The notes under the pieces are model-generated. The model ran no database searches. It was not told where the DNA came from and saw only the letters and a program-made list of their open reading frames with translations. This document shows positions 25,528-33,793 of a stretch of 64,000 nucleotides of DNA, one piece after another. How positions within the stretch are numbered: the stretch's first letter is position 1; every line of letters starts with the position of its first letter. Both the position numbers and the translations under genes were made by a program. Where the stretch lies: positions 2,065,501 to 2,129,500 of the forward strand of contig NZ_SDKC01000001.1 of NCBI RefSeq assembly GCF_004123145.1, read 5' to 3'. Origin of the DNA: Blautia faecicola (GTDB taxonomy: Bacteria > Bacillota > Clostridia > Lachnospirales > Lachnospiraceae).

Positions 25528-26174
25528 TAGTTTTTATTTTCTGTACCTGCAAATCCTCTGGCTGCCAGATCATTCCATGCTTCTTCATCGAACTCATTGT
25601 TCTTATAATAATATTTTCTGTCTTCATCTGTGATCATACGGATCACTTTGCATGGATTACCGGCTGCGATCGCCCAGTCCGGGATATCTTTGATCACGAC
25701 ACTTCCGGCACCGATGATTACATTGTTACCGATCTTTACGCCCGGGCAGATCACGCTGTTGCCACCGATCCAGCAGTTATCTCCGATGGAAACCGGAATT
25801 CCATATTCATACGCACTGTTTCTCGAATCCGGATGCACCGGGTGACCTGCGGTATAGATTGCCACATTCGGAGCCATCTGACAGTTATCTCCGATCGTAA
25901 CTTTACCTACATCCAGAATCGTGCAGTTATAGTTTGCAAAGAAGTTCTTACCCACTTCAATGTTAAAACCATAATCACAGTAGAATGGCGGATTGATAAA
26001 AGCGCCGTCTGATTTTCCCAGCAATTCTTTTACAATCGCCCCGATCTTATCAAAGTCCGAACGATCTGCTGTATTTAACGCCTGTGTCAGTCTTCTTGCC
26101 GGTTTCTGCTGTTCAAGGACCTCAGCATCTGATATGTAAGGCAGTCCTGCGTCTCTTCTTTCAATATTGTTCAT
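25527..26174 (-). CDS. Sugar O-acetyltransferase (maltose/galactoside acetyltransferase type)
   Basis: 215 residues. N-terminal MAC domain (RRDAGLPYISDAEVLEQQKPARR) followed by left-handed beta-helix hexapeptide repeats (VTIGDNCQMAPNVAIYTAGHP, with the catalytic histidine; then IGDNCWIGGNSVICPGVKIG and VIIGAGSVVIKDIP). It transfers acetyl groups from acetyl-CoA to sugars, probably for detoxification. Its TAG stop at 25527-25529 is built from the CTAG target of the neighbouring MITE, so the last residues (TENKN) may not be the ancestral end. Divergent from the AraC gene. Confidence 0.93.
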   Translation of the reverse strand: MNNIERRDAGLPYISDAEVLEQQKPARRLTQALNTADRSDFDKIGAIVKELLGKSDGAFINPPFYCDYGFNIEVGKNFFANYNCTILDVGKVTIGDNCQMAPNVAIYTAGHPVHPDSRNSAYEYGIPVSIGDNCWIGGNSVICPGVKIGNNVIIGAGSVVIKDIPDWAIAAGNPCKVIRMITDEDRKYYYKNNEFDEEAWNDLAARGFAGTENKN

Positions 26175-26300
26175 AATTTATTCTCCCCATCTTTCCTGAT
26201 TTTTTGTATTTTGCAAACTTTTTTATTTATCTTTTACAAAAATAATATATTTCTGTTGATTTTTATACCAATATTTGACATACTTATATAACAATCGTTC

Positions 26301-26346
26301 GTAACTGTTCAGTATCCTCGCGGGATACTATCTGTTGAACAGTTTC
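26301..26346 (+). repeat. Shortened IS66-like MITE upstream of the AraC gene
   Basis: 46 bp: GTAACTGTTCAGTATCC end, CTCGCGGGATA centre and a GTTGAACAGTTTC end. It lies 18 bases before the AraC GTG and just after a TTGACA box (26272-26278 area), so it may alter that promoter. Confidence 0.6.
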
Positions 26347-26363
26347 AAGCATTTATAAAGAAG

Positions 26364-27254
26364 GTGATTTCTATAAAAGTCAATCCACATACCGTTTTAA
26401 ATTCTGATTTTTCTGAAAATGTGGTCTATAATCTTCCGGATTTTCCAGCCTATATAAAGCTGGGGCAGCTGTCTACCTATCCGAATTTTCGTACTACCAG
26501 TCACTGGCATGATGATTTTGAATTTATTTTGCTGCTGGACGACGAATTGTCCTATGATGTCAACGGGCAGCATATTTCGCTTCGGGCCGGGGAAGGTATT
26601 TTTATAAGCAGTCAGTGTTTTCATTATGGCTACTCTGATCGCTATGCCGATTGCAATTTTATCTGTATTCTGCTCTCGCCCCATCTTCTTTCTGTCAACG
26701 AATATTTTATGCGGCAATTTCTGGATCCTCTGATGCAGAATACGAGTTTTCCTTACCAGAAACTGATTCCTGCTATTTCCTGGCAAAATATGATTCTTCG
26801 TGATCTTCTGAGCCTGTACGAAGAATCTACGGACAAGCTGAAGCCTTTTCTTATTCTGGAAAAATTTTCTCATATACTCGGTCTTCTCTCCGAAAATATG
26901 GATTCTGTTTCTGATGTGAAAACCAATACGGATGATATCCAGTCGCTCACGTTAATGATTGGATTTGTGCAGAAAAATTATCAGAATAAAATCCTGCTCC
27001 GGGATATTTCCGCTGTTGGAAACTGTTGTAAGACCAAATGTACGATGCTGTTTCAGAAATATCTCGGAGTTCCGCCTGTGCAGTATGTAACGCAATACCG
27101 TCTGGAAAAGGCAAGTACACTTCTGCGAAGCACTGGCTTTTCGGTTACGGACATTGCCTATACCTGTGGTTTTTCCAATACCAGTTATTTTTGCGAGCTT
27201 TTTCATAAATACTATCATACCACGCCGAAACTTTACCGAAATCAGATCGTGTGA
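26364..27254 (+). CDS. AraC family transcriptional regulator
   Basis: 296 residues from a GTG start with AAGGTG just ahead. An N-terminal cupin-like ligand-binding half (TSHWHDDFEFILLLDDELSY, GEGIFISSQCFHYGY) precedes two helix-turn-helix motifs (NKILLRDISAVGNCCKTKCT and ASTLLRSTGFSVTDIAYTCG, then FSNTSYFCELFHKYYHTTP). Typical of sugar-responsive activators. The nitrilase gene follows on the same strand and the acetyltransferase lies divergently; either could be a target, but this is inference. Confidence 0.9.
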   Translation: MISIKVNPHTVLNSDFSENVVYNLPDFPAYIKLGQLSTYPNFRTTSHWHDDFEFILLLDDELSYDVNGQHISLRAGEGIFISSQCFHYGYSDRYADCNFICILLSPHLLSVNEYFMRQFLDPLMQNTSFPYQKLIPAISWQNMILRDLLSLYEESTDKLKPFLILEKFSHILGLLSENMDSVSDVKTNTDDIQSLTLMIGFVQKNYQNKILLRDISAVGNCCKTKCTMLFQKYLGVPPVQYVTQYRLEKASTLLRSTGFSVTDIAYTCGFSNTSYFCELFHKYYHTTPKLYRNQIV

Positions 27255-27374
27255 ATCTATCGGTGTTCTGTGTTATAATAAAACCAGTAGATTACGAAAT
27301 ACAGAACAATCTGGTCTCAAAGGGGGAAAATACTTTTGCCTCCAACATTTCTATATGTTTAAAGGGGGATTTTT

Positions 27375-28232
27375 ATGGATTTAAATATTGCATTTTTACA
27401 GCTTCTTCCTGGGAAAACGCAGGAAGAAAATCTGGAAAAGGGACTGCTGGCATGCCGGAAATCAAAAGAAAAAGGGGCGGATATCGCTTTGTTTCCGGAA
27501 ATCTGGAATATCGGCTATGATATCGACCAGGAACCGGAGACGCTTCGGAAACTGGCGGTTTCTGTAGACAGTCCTTTTGTAACCGTATTTCAGGAACTTG
27601 CAAAAGAATTGCAAATGGCGATCGGTATCACGTTTCTTGAAAGTTACCATCCGGCGCCGCGCAATACGATCTGTCTGTTTGATATGTATGGAAAACCGGT
27701 GCTCCGCTATGCGAAGGTGCATACCTGCGCGTTTGATGTGGAGGCAAGACTTACACCGGGAGATACTTTTTATGTCAAGACTTTACAGACCGCCAAAGGA
27801 CCGATAAAGGTCGGTGCCATGATCTGTTATGACAGGGAATTCCCGGAAAGTGCCCGGATCATGATGTTAAAAGGAGCGGAACTGATTCTTGTTCCAAATG
27901 CCTGTCCGATGGAGATCAACCGGCTGGCACAGCTGCGGGGACGGACTTATGAAAATATGCTTGCCATCGCAACCTGCAACTATCCGGCTCCGTATCCGGA
28001 CTGCAACGGGCACTCTACGCTTTTTGATGGTGTGGTTTATCTGCCTGACGAACCCGGTTCCCGGGATACCTGTGTGCTGGAAACACCGGAAGAAGAAGGC
28101 ATCTATCTTGCAACCCTGGATCTTTCCATGCTGCGGAGCTACCGCGAAGACGAACGCCCCGGCGCCTGGCGTCACCCGGAGAAATATGAGATTCTGACGG
28201 ATACGGAGATTGCATATCCGTTTTGCCCGTAA
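27375..28232 (+). CDS. Carbon-nitrogen hydrolase (nitrilase superfamily)
   Basis: 285 residues. The Glu-Lys-Cys triad is visible: glutamate in ALFPEIWNIGY, lysine in RYAKVHTCAF, and cysteine in AMICYDREFPES. The set resembles amidases such as N-carbamoyl or omega-amidase types acting on small amides; exact substrate unknown. A GGGGGAT ribosome site precedes the ATG. About 120 bases separate it from the AraC gene, and it ends in its own terminator at 28297. Confidence 0.9.
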   Translation: MDLNIAFLQLLPGKTQEENLEKGLLACRKSKEKGADIALFPEIWNIGYDIDQEPETLRKLAVSVDSPFVTVFQELAKELQMAIGITFLESYHPAPRNTICLFDMYGKPVLRYAKVHTCAFDVEARLTPGDTFYVKTLQTAKGPIKVGAMICYDREFPESARIMMLKGAELILVPNACPMEINRLAQLRGRTYENMLAIATCNYPAPYPDCNGHSTLFDGVVYLPDEPGSRDTCVLETPEEEGIYLATLDLSMLRSYREDERPGAWRHPEKYEILTDTEIAYPFCP

Positions 28233-28296
28233 TACAGATATAACGTAGTTTTTCGCTGATAATATTTCTGCTTCTGCAAAAGTGCAAAAATGTACA

Positions 28297-28346
28297 AACA
28301 GCGATATCATGCAGGTATATAGCTTGTACGATATCGCTGTTTTTCT
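28297..28346 (+). terminator. Terminator after the nitrilase gene
   Basis: AAACAGCGATATC pairs with GATATCGCTGTTT, then TTCTC. No other feature recognised between 28233 and 28453. Confidence 0.75.
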
Positions 28347-28453
28347 CTTCTTTATATAATATATTACATCATGAGTTGCACTTTTCGGTGCTTGTCACTC
28401 CTCTCCCAGTTATCAGGGACACCTATTCACCGCTCCTAATAAACAAACTGCAT

Positions 28454-29155
28454 TTACCTCTGCTCGTTGGCATCTATGATATCGTAAACTTCGTGCAGAT
28501 CCGCGATCTCATAATCAATCTTTACATCCGCATACCGCTCTTTATGATCCGGGTTGTACCAGCAGGTCTGGATCCCGGCGTTGTTGCCGCCGCGGATATC
28601 GCTGGTCAGAGAATCTCCCACGATCAGTACCTGGTCTTTTTCGACCGGATCGATGGTTTCAAACATCCTTTCAAAAAACTCTACGTTTGGTTTTTCCACG
28701 CCTAGGGCTTCGGACAAAAAGATGCCGTCCATCAATTCTCCCAGACCGGAAAGACGCAGTTTTTTCTCCTGGGCAACGACCGTGCCGTTTGAAACCACAT
28801 ATTGTTTCACTTTTCCCCGCAGGGACTTCACGATTTCATAACTGTCATCCCGAAACACGATGGTATCTCCCAGACATAGCTGATAGCGGTCATTAAACGC
28901 CTCCGCCACATCGCTGCGGATCCACTCCGTCTCAAAAAACTCCCGGAATCTTCCGACCAGCACCTCCGGTTTGGTAAGTTCTCCACATTCCAGTCGCTCC
29001 CAGTACGACCGGTTGATCTTCGAATACCGCCTGATCATCTCATCCGTACACTCTCCCAGAGCAAACTCCTGAAACAGTTTCTTTATCGCCGCCTTTTCCG
29101 CCGCCAGGAAATCCAGCAACGTGGCATCTACATCCCATAAAATTGTCGTAATCAT
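28454..29155 (-). CDS. yjjG: YjjG family noncanonical pyrimidine nucleotidase (HAD)
   Basis: 233 residues starting MITTILWDVDATLLDFLAAE. Motif I is WDVDATLLDF (usual DxDGTLL-type, here with Ala in place of Gly), motif II VVSNGT, motif III in GVEKPNVEFFERMFE, and motif IV LIVGDSLTSDIRGGNNAGI. YjjG removes modified pyrimidine nucleotides such as 5-fluoro-dUMP. The preferred start at 29155 has GAGGAG upstream; an alternative ATG at 29176 overlaps the end of the antitoxin gene, so it is the third gene of the toxin-antitoxin transcript. Confidence 0.88.
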   Translation of the reverse strand: MITTILWDVDATLLDFLAAEKAAIKKLFQEFALGECTDEMIRRYSKINRSYWERLECGELTKPEVLVGRFREFFETEWIRSDVAEAFNDRYQLCLGDTIVFRDDSYEIVKSLRGKVKQYVVSNGTVVAQEKKLRLSGLGELMDGIFLSEALGVEKPNVEFFERMFETIDPVEKDQVLIVGDSLTSDIRGGNNAGIQTCWYNPDHKERYADVKIDYEIADLHEVYDIIDANEQR

Positions 29156-29172
29156 ACTTTTCTCCTCTGTAA

Positions 29173-29460
29173 TCATACCTTTTGTTCCGGCACAAACTCT
29201 ATTTTGAGTACCATTCCCATACCATCCGCTAGTCTTTTCAGCAAATTCACGGAAGGATTTCTGGTTCCATTTTCCAGTTTGCTGATATCAGCCTGATTGA
29301 TGCCCGTACGTTCGGCAAGTTCCTTTTGTGTAAGGTTCTGAGAGGTTCTTGCTTCTACAATCGCCCTGATAACATCCGTCTCTGGCTGAATACTTTCATA
29401 TTCTTTCACAAATTCTGTATCTCTCATCTGTTCAGCTTTATACTCTTTTAATGTCTTCAT
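29173..29460 (-). CDS. HTH-type antitoxin (HigA/XRE family)
   Basis: 95 residues with an XRE helix-turn-helix at about residues 33-87 (ARTSQNLTQKELAERTGINQ, ADISKLENGTRNPSVNLLKR). It overlaps the 3' end of the toxin gene by 4 bases. The layout, toxin first and antitoxin second, is that of higBA-type modules. The antitoxin would bind the toxin and repress their shared promoter. Whether it is still needed is unclear because the toxin looks shortened. Confidence 0.88.
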   Translation of the reverse strand: MKTLKEYKAEQMRDTEFVKEYESIQPETDVIRAIVEARTSQNLTQKELAERTGINQADISKLENGTRNPSVNLLKRLADGMGMVLKIEFVPEQKV

Positions 29461-29744
29461 GATCTTCCCATCCTTTCCTGAAAATCTGCTCTTCGCCTTT
29501 TCGCCAGTTTGATTTGTCTTGATGGTGTCTTCTGCGTCTTCTTTATAAAACCATTTGTAAGTATTATCTTTCTTTCATAATAAAAGAAATACACCACCCT
29601 GGTTATATTATTTCCAACAGTACACCGGATTTCAAATATTCCATCATCAAGCATTTTACTGTATGGTTCTCTAAGTTGATTATCTTTTTCTTCCAGCCAT
29701 TCAAGCAGTCCGACCATTTTGGCACGCATTCTAGCGTCTGGCAT
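29457..29744 (-). CDS. RelE/HigB-type toxin (Gp49-like), probably N-terminally truncated
   Basis: 95 residues. MRAKMVGLLEWLEEKDNQLREPYS, DGIFEIRCTVGNNITRVVYFFYYERKIIL and KKTQKTPSRQIKLAKRRRADF match phage-derived Gp49-like HigB toxins. Members usually carry about 20-25 extra residues (a first beta strand and a short helix) before the DAKMRAKM block; here the frame closes upstream with TAA right before the ATG. The upstream sequence instead resembles a piece of another gene. The remaining protein may be inactive. Confidence 0.75.
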   Translation of the reverse strand: MPDARMRAKMVGLLEWLEEKDNQLREPYSKMLDDGIFEIRCTVGNNITRVVYFFYYERKIILTNGFIKKTQKTPSRQIKLAKRRRADFQERMGRS

Positions 29745-29815
29745 CCTTTACTATAAATTTTTTTGCATCAATCAGGCTTTCTTCTTTACACTTCAGACAA
29801 AACAAAGGAAAATTT
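29740..29815 (-). pseudogene. Fragment of a cysteine-rich KTR-type small protein
   Basis: A frame other than that of the toxin reads FPLFCLKCKEESLIDAKKF, closely resembling the C-terminal part of the cysteine-rich KTR proteins carried by Tn916-like conjugative elements (CxxC followed by an LINVKQL-type strand). Only about 25 codons remain, ending where the toxin begins. Suggests past presence of an integrative element here. No function expected. Confidence 0.5.
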
Positions 29816-29828
29816 GTAAGTACCGTAT

Positions 29829-30734
29829 CTATCGTCTGCCTTCACCTTCCGGCAGCAATGTAACAAAATAATAAATAATTCCAAATACAGCTATACTTCC
29901 TATCATAATACCGATCATCTGATTGACACTTACCACATTTCCATGAAATACCGGATTGCAATCAAGAGTGTCTCTTATCACTTCAACCATTTCATCCGGA
30001 TAATGTTTTCTCTCCATCTCTCTGAACACTCCGTGAAGCATATGATTCTTGATCAATGAAGTGGCATATGTACTCGGAAGATAAGACAGCACCTTCTGAA
30101 GACCTGATCCAAAATTTGAAATTGGCATATAAGCACCACATATAAAACCATATCCTGCACTGACAATGGTACCCACAGCCGAAAGCTGTCCCTGGGTTGT
30201 CAATGAAAAGCTAATGATACTTGAAAGCGTACTTCCAAACAGGACGAGCAATATCATATCAAATAATACCCATAATACATCTGCTGCATTCATATACCAT
30301 CCCATTTTAAGCAGATATCCCAGACATAATATAAGCGCAAGTCCATTGACCATCAATGAATTAGCTACTGTTGACAGAAAATATCCCAAATAAATTTTCC
30401 CTTTGCTGACAGGCGAAACATTAAAATCCTTCCTTGTTCCATTTGCCTTGTCCTGCACCATAGTCAAATTCACACAAAATGTTACAGTGATACAGCTCAC
30501 TGCCATAAGTGATGCTGTCAGCTGTGCTGCCACGGTTCCATTAATGAGCTTATCCGAAATCGTGATCATATTCGGAATCGCTGCTGTAAAAGAATCTCTG
30601 AAAACCTTTGCAAGAAACGTAGCATACAGAACAATCAGAATAACTGGTGTGATCATTGATGTAAACAACATCCCTTTATCTTTAAAATACAGTTTCCTGT
30701 TCCTGTTCATTAGTGCCAATACTGTTCTCATCAA
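29829..30734 (-). CDS. ABC-2 type transporter permease
   Basis: 301 residues with six predicted membrane segments and the ABC2_membrane pattern (YKDKGMLFTSMITPVILIVL start, GTRKDFNVSPVSKGKIYLGY central loop, GSTLSSIISFSLTTQGQLSA). It overlaps the ATPase gene upstream by 4 bases. Together they form a DrrAB-type exporter, probably for a drug or lipid-like compound; substrate unknown. Its base composition is lower in GC than nearby core genes, which fits acquisition. Confidence 0.88.
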   Translation of the reverse strand: MMRTVLALMNRNRKLYFKDKGMLFTSMITPVILIVLYATFLAKVFRDSFTAAIPNMITISDKLINGTVAAQLTASLMAVSCITVTFCVNLTMVQDKANGTRKDFNVSPVSKGKIYLGYFLSTVANSLMVNGLALILCLGYLLKMGWYMNAADVLWVLFDMILLVLFGSTLSSIISFSLTTQGQLSAVGTIVSAGYGFICGAYMPISNFGSGLQKVLSYLPSTYATSLIKNHMLHGVFREMERKHYPDEMVEVIRDTLDCNPVFHGNVVSVNQMIGIMIGSIAVFGIIYYFVTLLPEGEGRR

Positions 30735-31642
30735 TGCTCACCTCCAAGCCTTTTTCCTGTGACTGCAAGAAATACATCATCCATTCCGCCTTTTACTACT
30801 TCATAATCCGTGAATAAGTCCTGATGCTCTACAATAAGTCTCGTTGCTTCCTTCGTATTTCTTACTTTTAACTGATATCCGTCACGTATTTTTTTATATT
30901 CTCTGTTCAATGACTTCATTTCATCTTCGGAAACACCATAAACTGACACGATATCCTGTACATAATCATTTTTAAGTTCAAACGGTGTACCTTCCGCTGC
31001 AATACTTCCTTTGTCAAGAATCACAACATACCCGGCATTAGCAGCCTCTTCCATATAATGTGTAGTCAGAAATACTGTCATATTTTCTGTTTTCTGAAGT
31101 TTCTCGATAACATTCCAGAGTAACTGCCTTGTCTGCGGATCAAGCCCTGTTGTAGGCTCGTCAAGAATCAAAATCTCCGGTCTGTGCAATAATGCACGGG
31201 CAATATCAATTCTTCTTCTCTGACCTCCCGACAGCTTACCTACAGGTCTGTTTAAAAACTCGTCAAAATCCAGAATCTCGACCAGCTCCTGTAATCTCTT
31301 ATCAAAGGCATTTCCTGTAATGCCGTACAAAGCAGCTCTGCTCATTAGGTTTTCTTTCACTGTAAGCGGTTTATCAAGTACGCTATCCTGAAATACAACA
31401 CCAAGCATCCTTTTTGTCTGTGCGCCGGCTTTGTCAGTTTCTATTCCGTTTACCTGAACCGTTCCACTGTCTTTTTTCAGCAGTCCGCAGAGAATAGAAA
31501 TGGTTGTACTTTTCCCTGCACCGTTTACTCCAAGAAACGCAAACAATTCTCCTTTTTTCACACAAAAGCTCAAATCATTTACAGCTTTTACTTCGCCAAA
31601 GCTTTTATTCAGACGGCTGATTTTAATAATATCTGATTCCAT
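30731..31642 (-). CDS. ABC transporter ATP-binding protein (drug-export type)
   Basis: 303 residues. Walker A GVNGAGKSTT, signature LSGGQRRRIDIARAL, Walker B ILILDEPTTGLDPQ, H-loop TTHYMEE. A C-terminal extension of about 80 residues (VSEDEMKSLNREYKKI to GMDDVFLAVTG) is typical of DrrA-like exporter ATPases. Overlaps its permease gene by 4 bases. Immediately upstream are only broken genes, so the pair may have its promoter in the 31643-31660 gap or inside the remnants. Confidence 0.92.
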   Translation of the reverse strand: MESDIIKISRLNKSFGEVKAVNDLSFCVKKGELFAFLGVNGAGKSTTISILCGLLKKDSGTVQVNGIETDKAGAQTKRMLGVVFQDSVLDKPLTVKENLMSRAALYGITGNAFDKRLQELVEILDFDEFLNRPVGKLSGGQRRRIDIARALLHRPEILILDEPTTGLDPQTRQLLWNVIEKLQKTENMTVFLTTHYMEEAANAGYVVILDKGSIAAEGTPFELKNDYVQDIVSVYGVSEDEMKSLNREYKKIRDGYQLKVRNTKEATRLIVEHQDLFTDYEVVKGGMDDVFLAVTGKRLGGEH

Positions 31643-31659
31643 ATCTTCTCCTTATATTT

Positions 31660-32190
31660 TCATTTTTCCTTAAATGCTGCGGCATCAAATATCTCGGTTT
31701 CGTTCTCTACGTCCAGGGATGCGGTTGCCTCATCGAGAAGGATCACCGGGGCATCTTTTAACAGTGCTCTGGCGATGGACAGGCGCTTACACTCTCCACC
31801 GGAAAGTGTGGATCCGTTTTCTCCTATCACTGTCTGATATCCCTGCGGCAGACGCTCAATGAATTCGTGACACCGTGCGGCTTTCGCAGCAGCGATAACT
31901 TCCTTGTCCGTTGCATTTTTCCGGCCTATACGGATATTTTCCATAATCGTATTATTAAACAACACCACCTTCTGGAATACCACCGAGAAATCCTGGATGC
32001 CTTTCAGACGTTTCACCTGAAGATCCACAGCAAATAATTCTGCCATATTTACCATTGCTCCCGAGAGCGGATCATATAATCGGGATGCTGCGATCAGGAA
32101 TAACAGGTAGGAAAATAAGGTAATCTGCTCTTTCATGATCAGCGTATTTCCAACAACGATCACTGTTGCAAGCCCCAGACGCAGGAACAT
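31660..32190 (-). pseudogene. ABC exporter (MsbA/MdlB-like) remnant lacking Walker A
   Basis: Reads from the end of a type IV transmembrane domain (FSYLLFLIAASRLYDPLSGA) straight into FSVVFQKVVLFNNTIMENIRIG, so the linker and Walker A (about 60-70 residues) are gone. Signature LSGGECKRLSIARALL and Walker B VILLDEATASLDVENE remain, then the frame ends early at AAAFKEK without the H-loop. The first codons of the open frame actually belong to the methyltransferase remnant next to it. Not functional. Confidence 0.8.
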
Positions 32191-32395
32191 CTGACCAGTA
32201 TAATGTAGTGCCAGCCGTAGCCGCATCCAAGATCAAGCACTTTTTTCCCTGTAACTCTGGAAAAAGCTCTTTAAACTGGTGTCATTCTCCAGCCGCACGC
32301 AGACCTTCCTGACTGCGGGACATTTTGGCGTATTCCTCAAAAAATGTTTTATTGTCATATTCGCTGGTCACTGTTTTCTGTTCTTCTCTCTCCAT
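32190..32395 (-). pseudogene. SAM methyltransferase N-terminus with Trp-to-TGA change, truncated
   Basis: From ATG 32395: NKTFFEEYAKMSRSQEGLRA-AGE, then TGA, then HQFKELFPELQGKKVLDLGC-GYGWHYI in the same frame. Related methyltransferases have AGEWH at this place, so the TGA most simply replaces tryptophan. The motif I region is intact but everything after it is lost at a join with the ABC exporter remnant near 32190. Its start overlaps the end of the GNAT gene. Confidence 0.75.
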
Positions 32396-32846
32396 CTGTT
32401 TTTTTTCTGAGTTCTACAATATACTCCGTTGTCCCTTCTTCAAATTCTCTCTTTCCTGTCGGTGTAAAGCTGTGACGCCGGTAAAATGCAAGCGCCCGCT
32501 CATTTTTCTCAAGCGCCCACAGATGATCCGCACCAAACTGTTCCACCGCAAATGTTATCAGTTCATGACCGATTTTTCGCCCCTGAAACCATGGATCCAC
32601 ATACAGCTTACAGATCTCTGTTCCGTTCATCTGGATAAAGCCACGGATCAGTCCGTCATCATATATATAGAGATTTTTGAAGACCTCGTCTTTTTTCAGG
32701 TAATTATCTATAAAGGGAACAACCTGCAGCTCACCGAATGAGTAGCTCTCATCTTTGAATATTGGAAAATAGTTGATTCTATTATTGCAGATAAATATTT
32801 CTGCGATTCTTGACAAATCTTCCTCTTTCGCTTTTCTAATCTTCAT
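32355..32846 (-). CDS. GNAT family N-acetyltransferase
   Basis: 163 residues. MKIRKAKEEDLSRIAEIFIC start, acetyl-CoA site LYVDPWFQGRKIGHELITFA, and ALEKNERALAFYRRHSFTPTG. Complete for the family. The last about 15 residues (DGERRTENSDQRI) extend past the usual end and overlap the start of the methyltransferase remnant by about 40 bases. Substrate unknown. Confidence 0.85.
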   Translation of the reverse strand: MKIRKAKEEDLSRIAEIFICNNRINYFPIFKDESYSFGELQVVPFIDNYLKKDEVFKNLYIYDDGLIRGFIQMNGTEICKLYVDPWFQGRKIGHELITFAVEQFGADHLWALEKNERALAFYRRHSFTPTGKREFEEGTTEYIVELRKKTDGERRTENSDQRI

Positions 32847-32891
32847 TTTTACCTTTTATTCTGACCTTTCTTATCGAATTTTCCAGATTTT

Positions 32892-33575
32892 TTATACCGT
32901 CTTCGTAAACCTTAACTTCTGTCGGCTTCCATATCCCTGTTTCTTGAAATCAGAATTCAGAAGTTCCATCTCCTCCGGAACGATTTTGATCAGGTGCATC
33001 GGATGCTCCAGTTTTTTCAGTGCTTCTACAGGGATTTTGCGGAATTCAGCCGCCTGTAGATATTCTTCTGAAAATGGAGGCACAATCACAGCTGTACCCG
33101 TAATCTGGATGCTGTTCAGACTGCCAAATCCGCTATATGTTTCATAGACAGCAAGACTTACTTTCTTATTTTTCTCAAGTCCCGCAAATTTCTTTCCGCC
33201 CTCTGAGAAGATCCAGACAGCACCGTCGTGCCAGCTGTATTCCAATGGTGTACACCGGATCACTCCGTCCCCACCGGTTGCCAGGGCACAGGTATTGTGT
33301 GCACGTAAAAAGGCGTCTGCCTCCTGTTTCAGCTGTTCCGGTTCCATGTGTTTGCTTTCTTTATCTTTTTCCACCCAGTAAACGGCTGCTGCCTGATATT
33401 CTTCCGGAGTCATATCTGTGATTTCTTCATATTCCTCTCTATCCAGAGAAACCGGAATTCCTGTTTTCCCAGTAATGTGCACTCCTCCGTACCAGGTGCC
33501 CTCAACCTCAAAAATATCACCGATCTGATATTCACTGGAATATTCATCTGTCTTTTTCACAATTTTTATTTTCAT
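32892..33575 (-). CDS. Pyridoxamine 5'-phosphate oxidase-like flavin-binding family protein
   Basis: 227 residues starting MKIKIVKKTDEYSSEYQIGD with AAAGGATG upstream. The N-terminal about 85 residues form a small beta domain of unknown role; residues about 90-227 match the PNPOx-like split barrel (LRAHNTCALATGGDGVIRCTP, FSEGGKKFAGLEKNKKVSLA, LNSIQITGTAVIV). Related proteins bind FMN or heme; the reaction is unknown. A longer frame to 33635 is unlikely. Confidence 0.8.
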   Translation of the reverse strand: MKIKIVKKTDEYSSEYQIGDIFEVEGTWYGGVHITGKTGIPVSLDREEYEEITDMTPEEYQAAAVYWVEKDKESKHMEPEQLKQEADAFLRAHNTCALATGGDGVIRCTPLEYSWHDGAVWIFSEGGKKFAGLEKNKKVSLAVYETYSGFGSLNSIQITGTAVIVPPFSEEYLQAAEFRKIPVEALKKLEHPMHLIKIVPEEMELLNSDFKKQGYGSRQKLRFTKTV

Positions 33576-33793
33576 AATCGCTTCATCCTTTCTTCTCCGT
33601 CCTTCGTCCGATATTTTTATTGTAAGCGAAAACATTTATACTGTACAGCGCTTTTTCATTCAGTTATTATTTATTATGAACTCTTACCTTTTACATAAAA
33701 TATCTATAAATTTATTTTCAAAAGGACTTGACGAACCTTCAAAATACTTTTACTATTAATACATAAGAAATAGGTTTTTTGTCCGGTAAGTGT

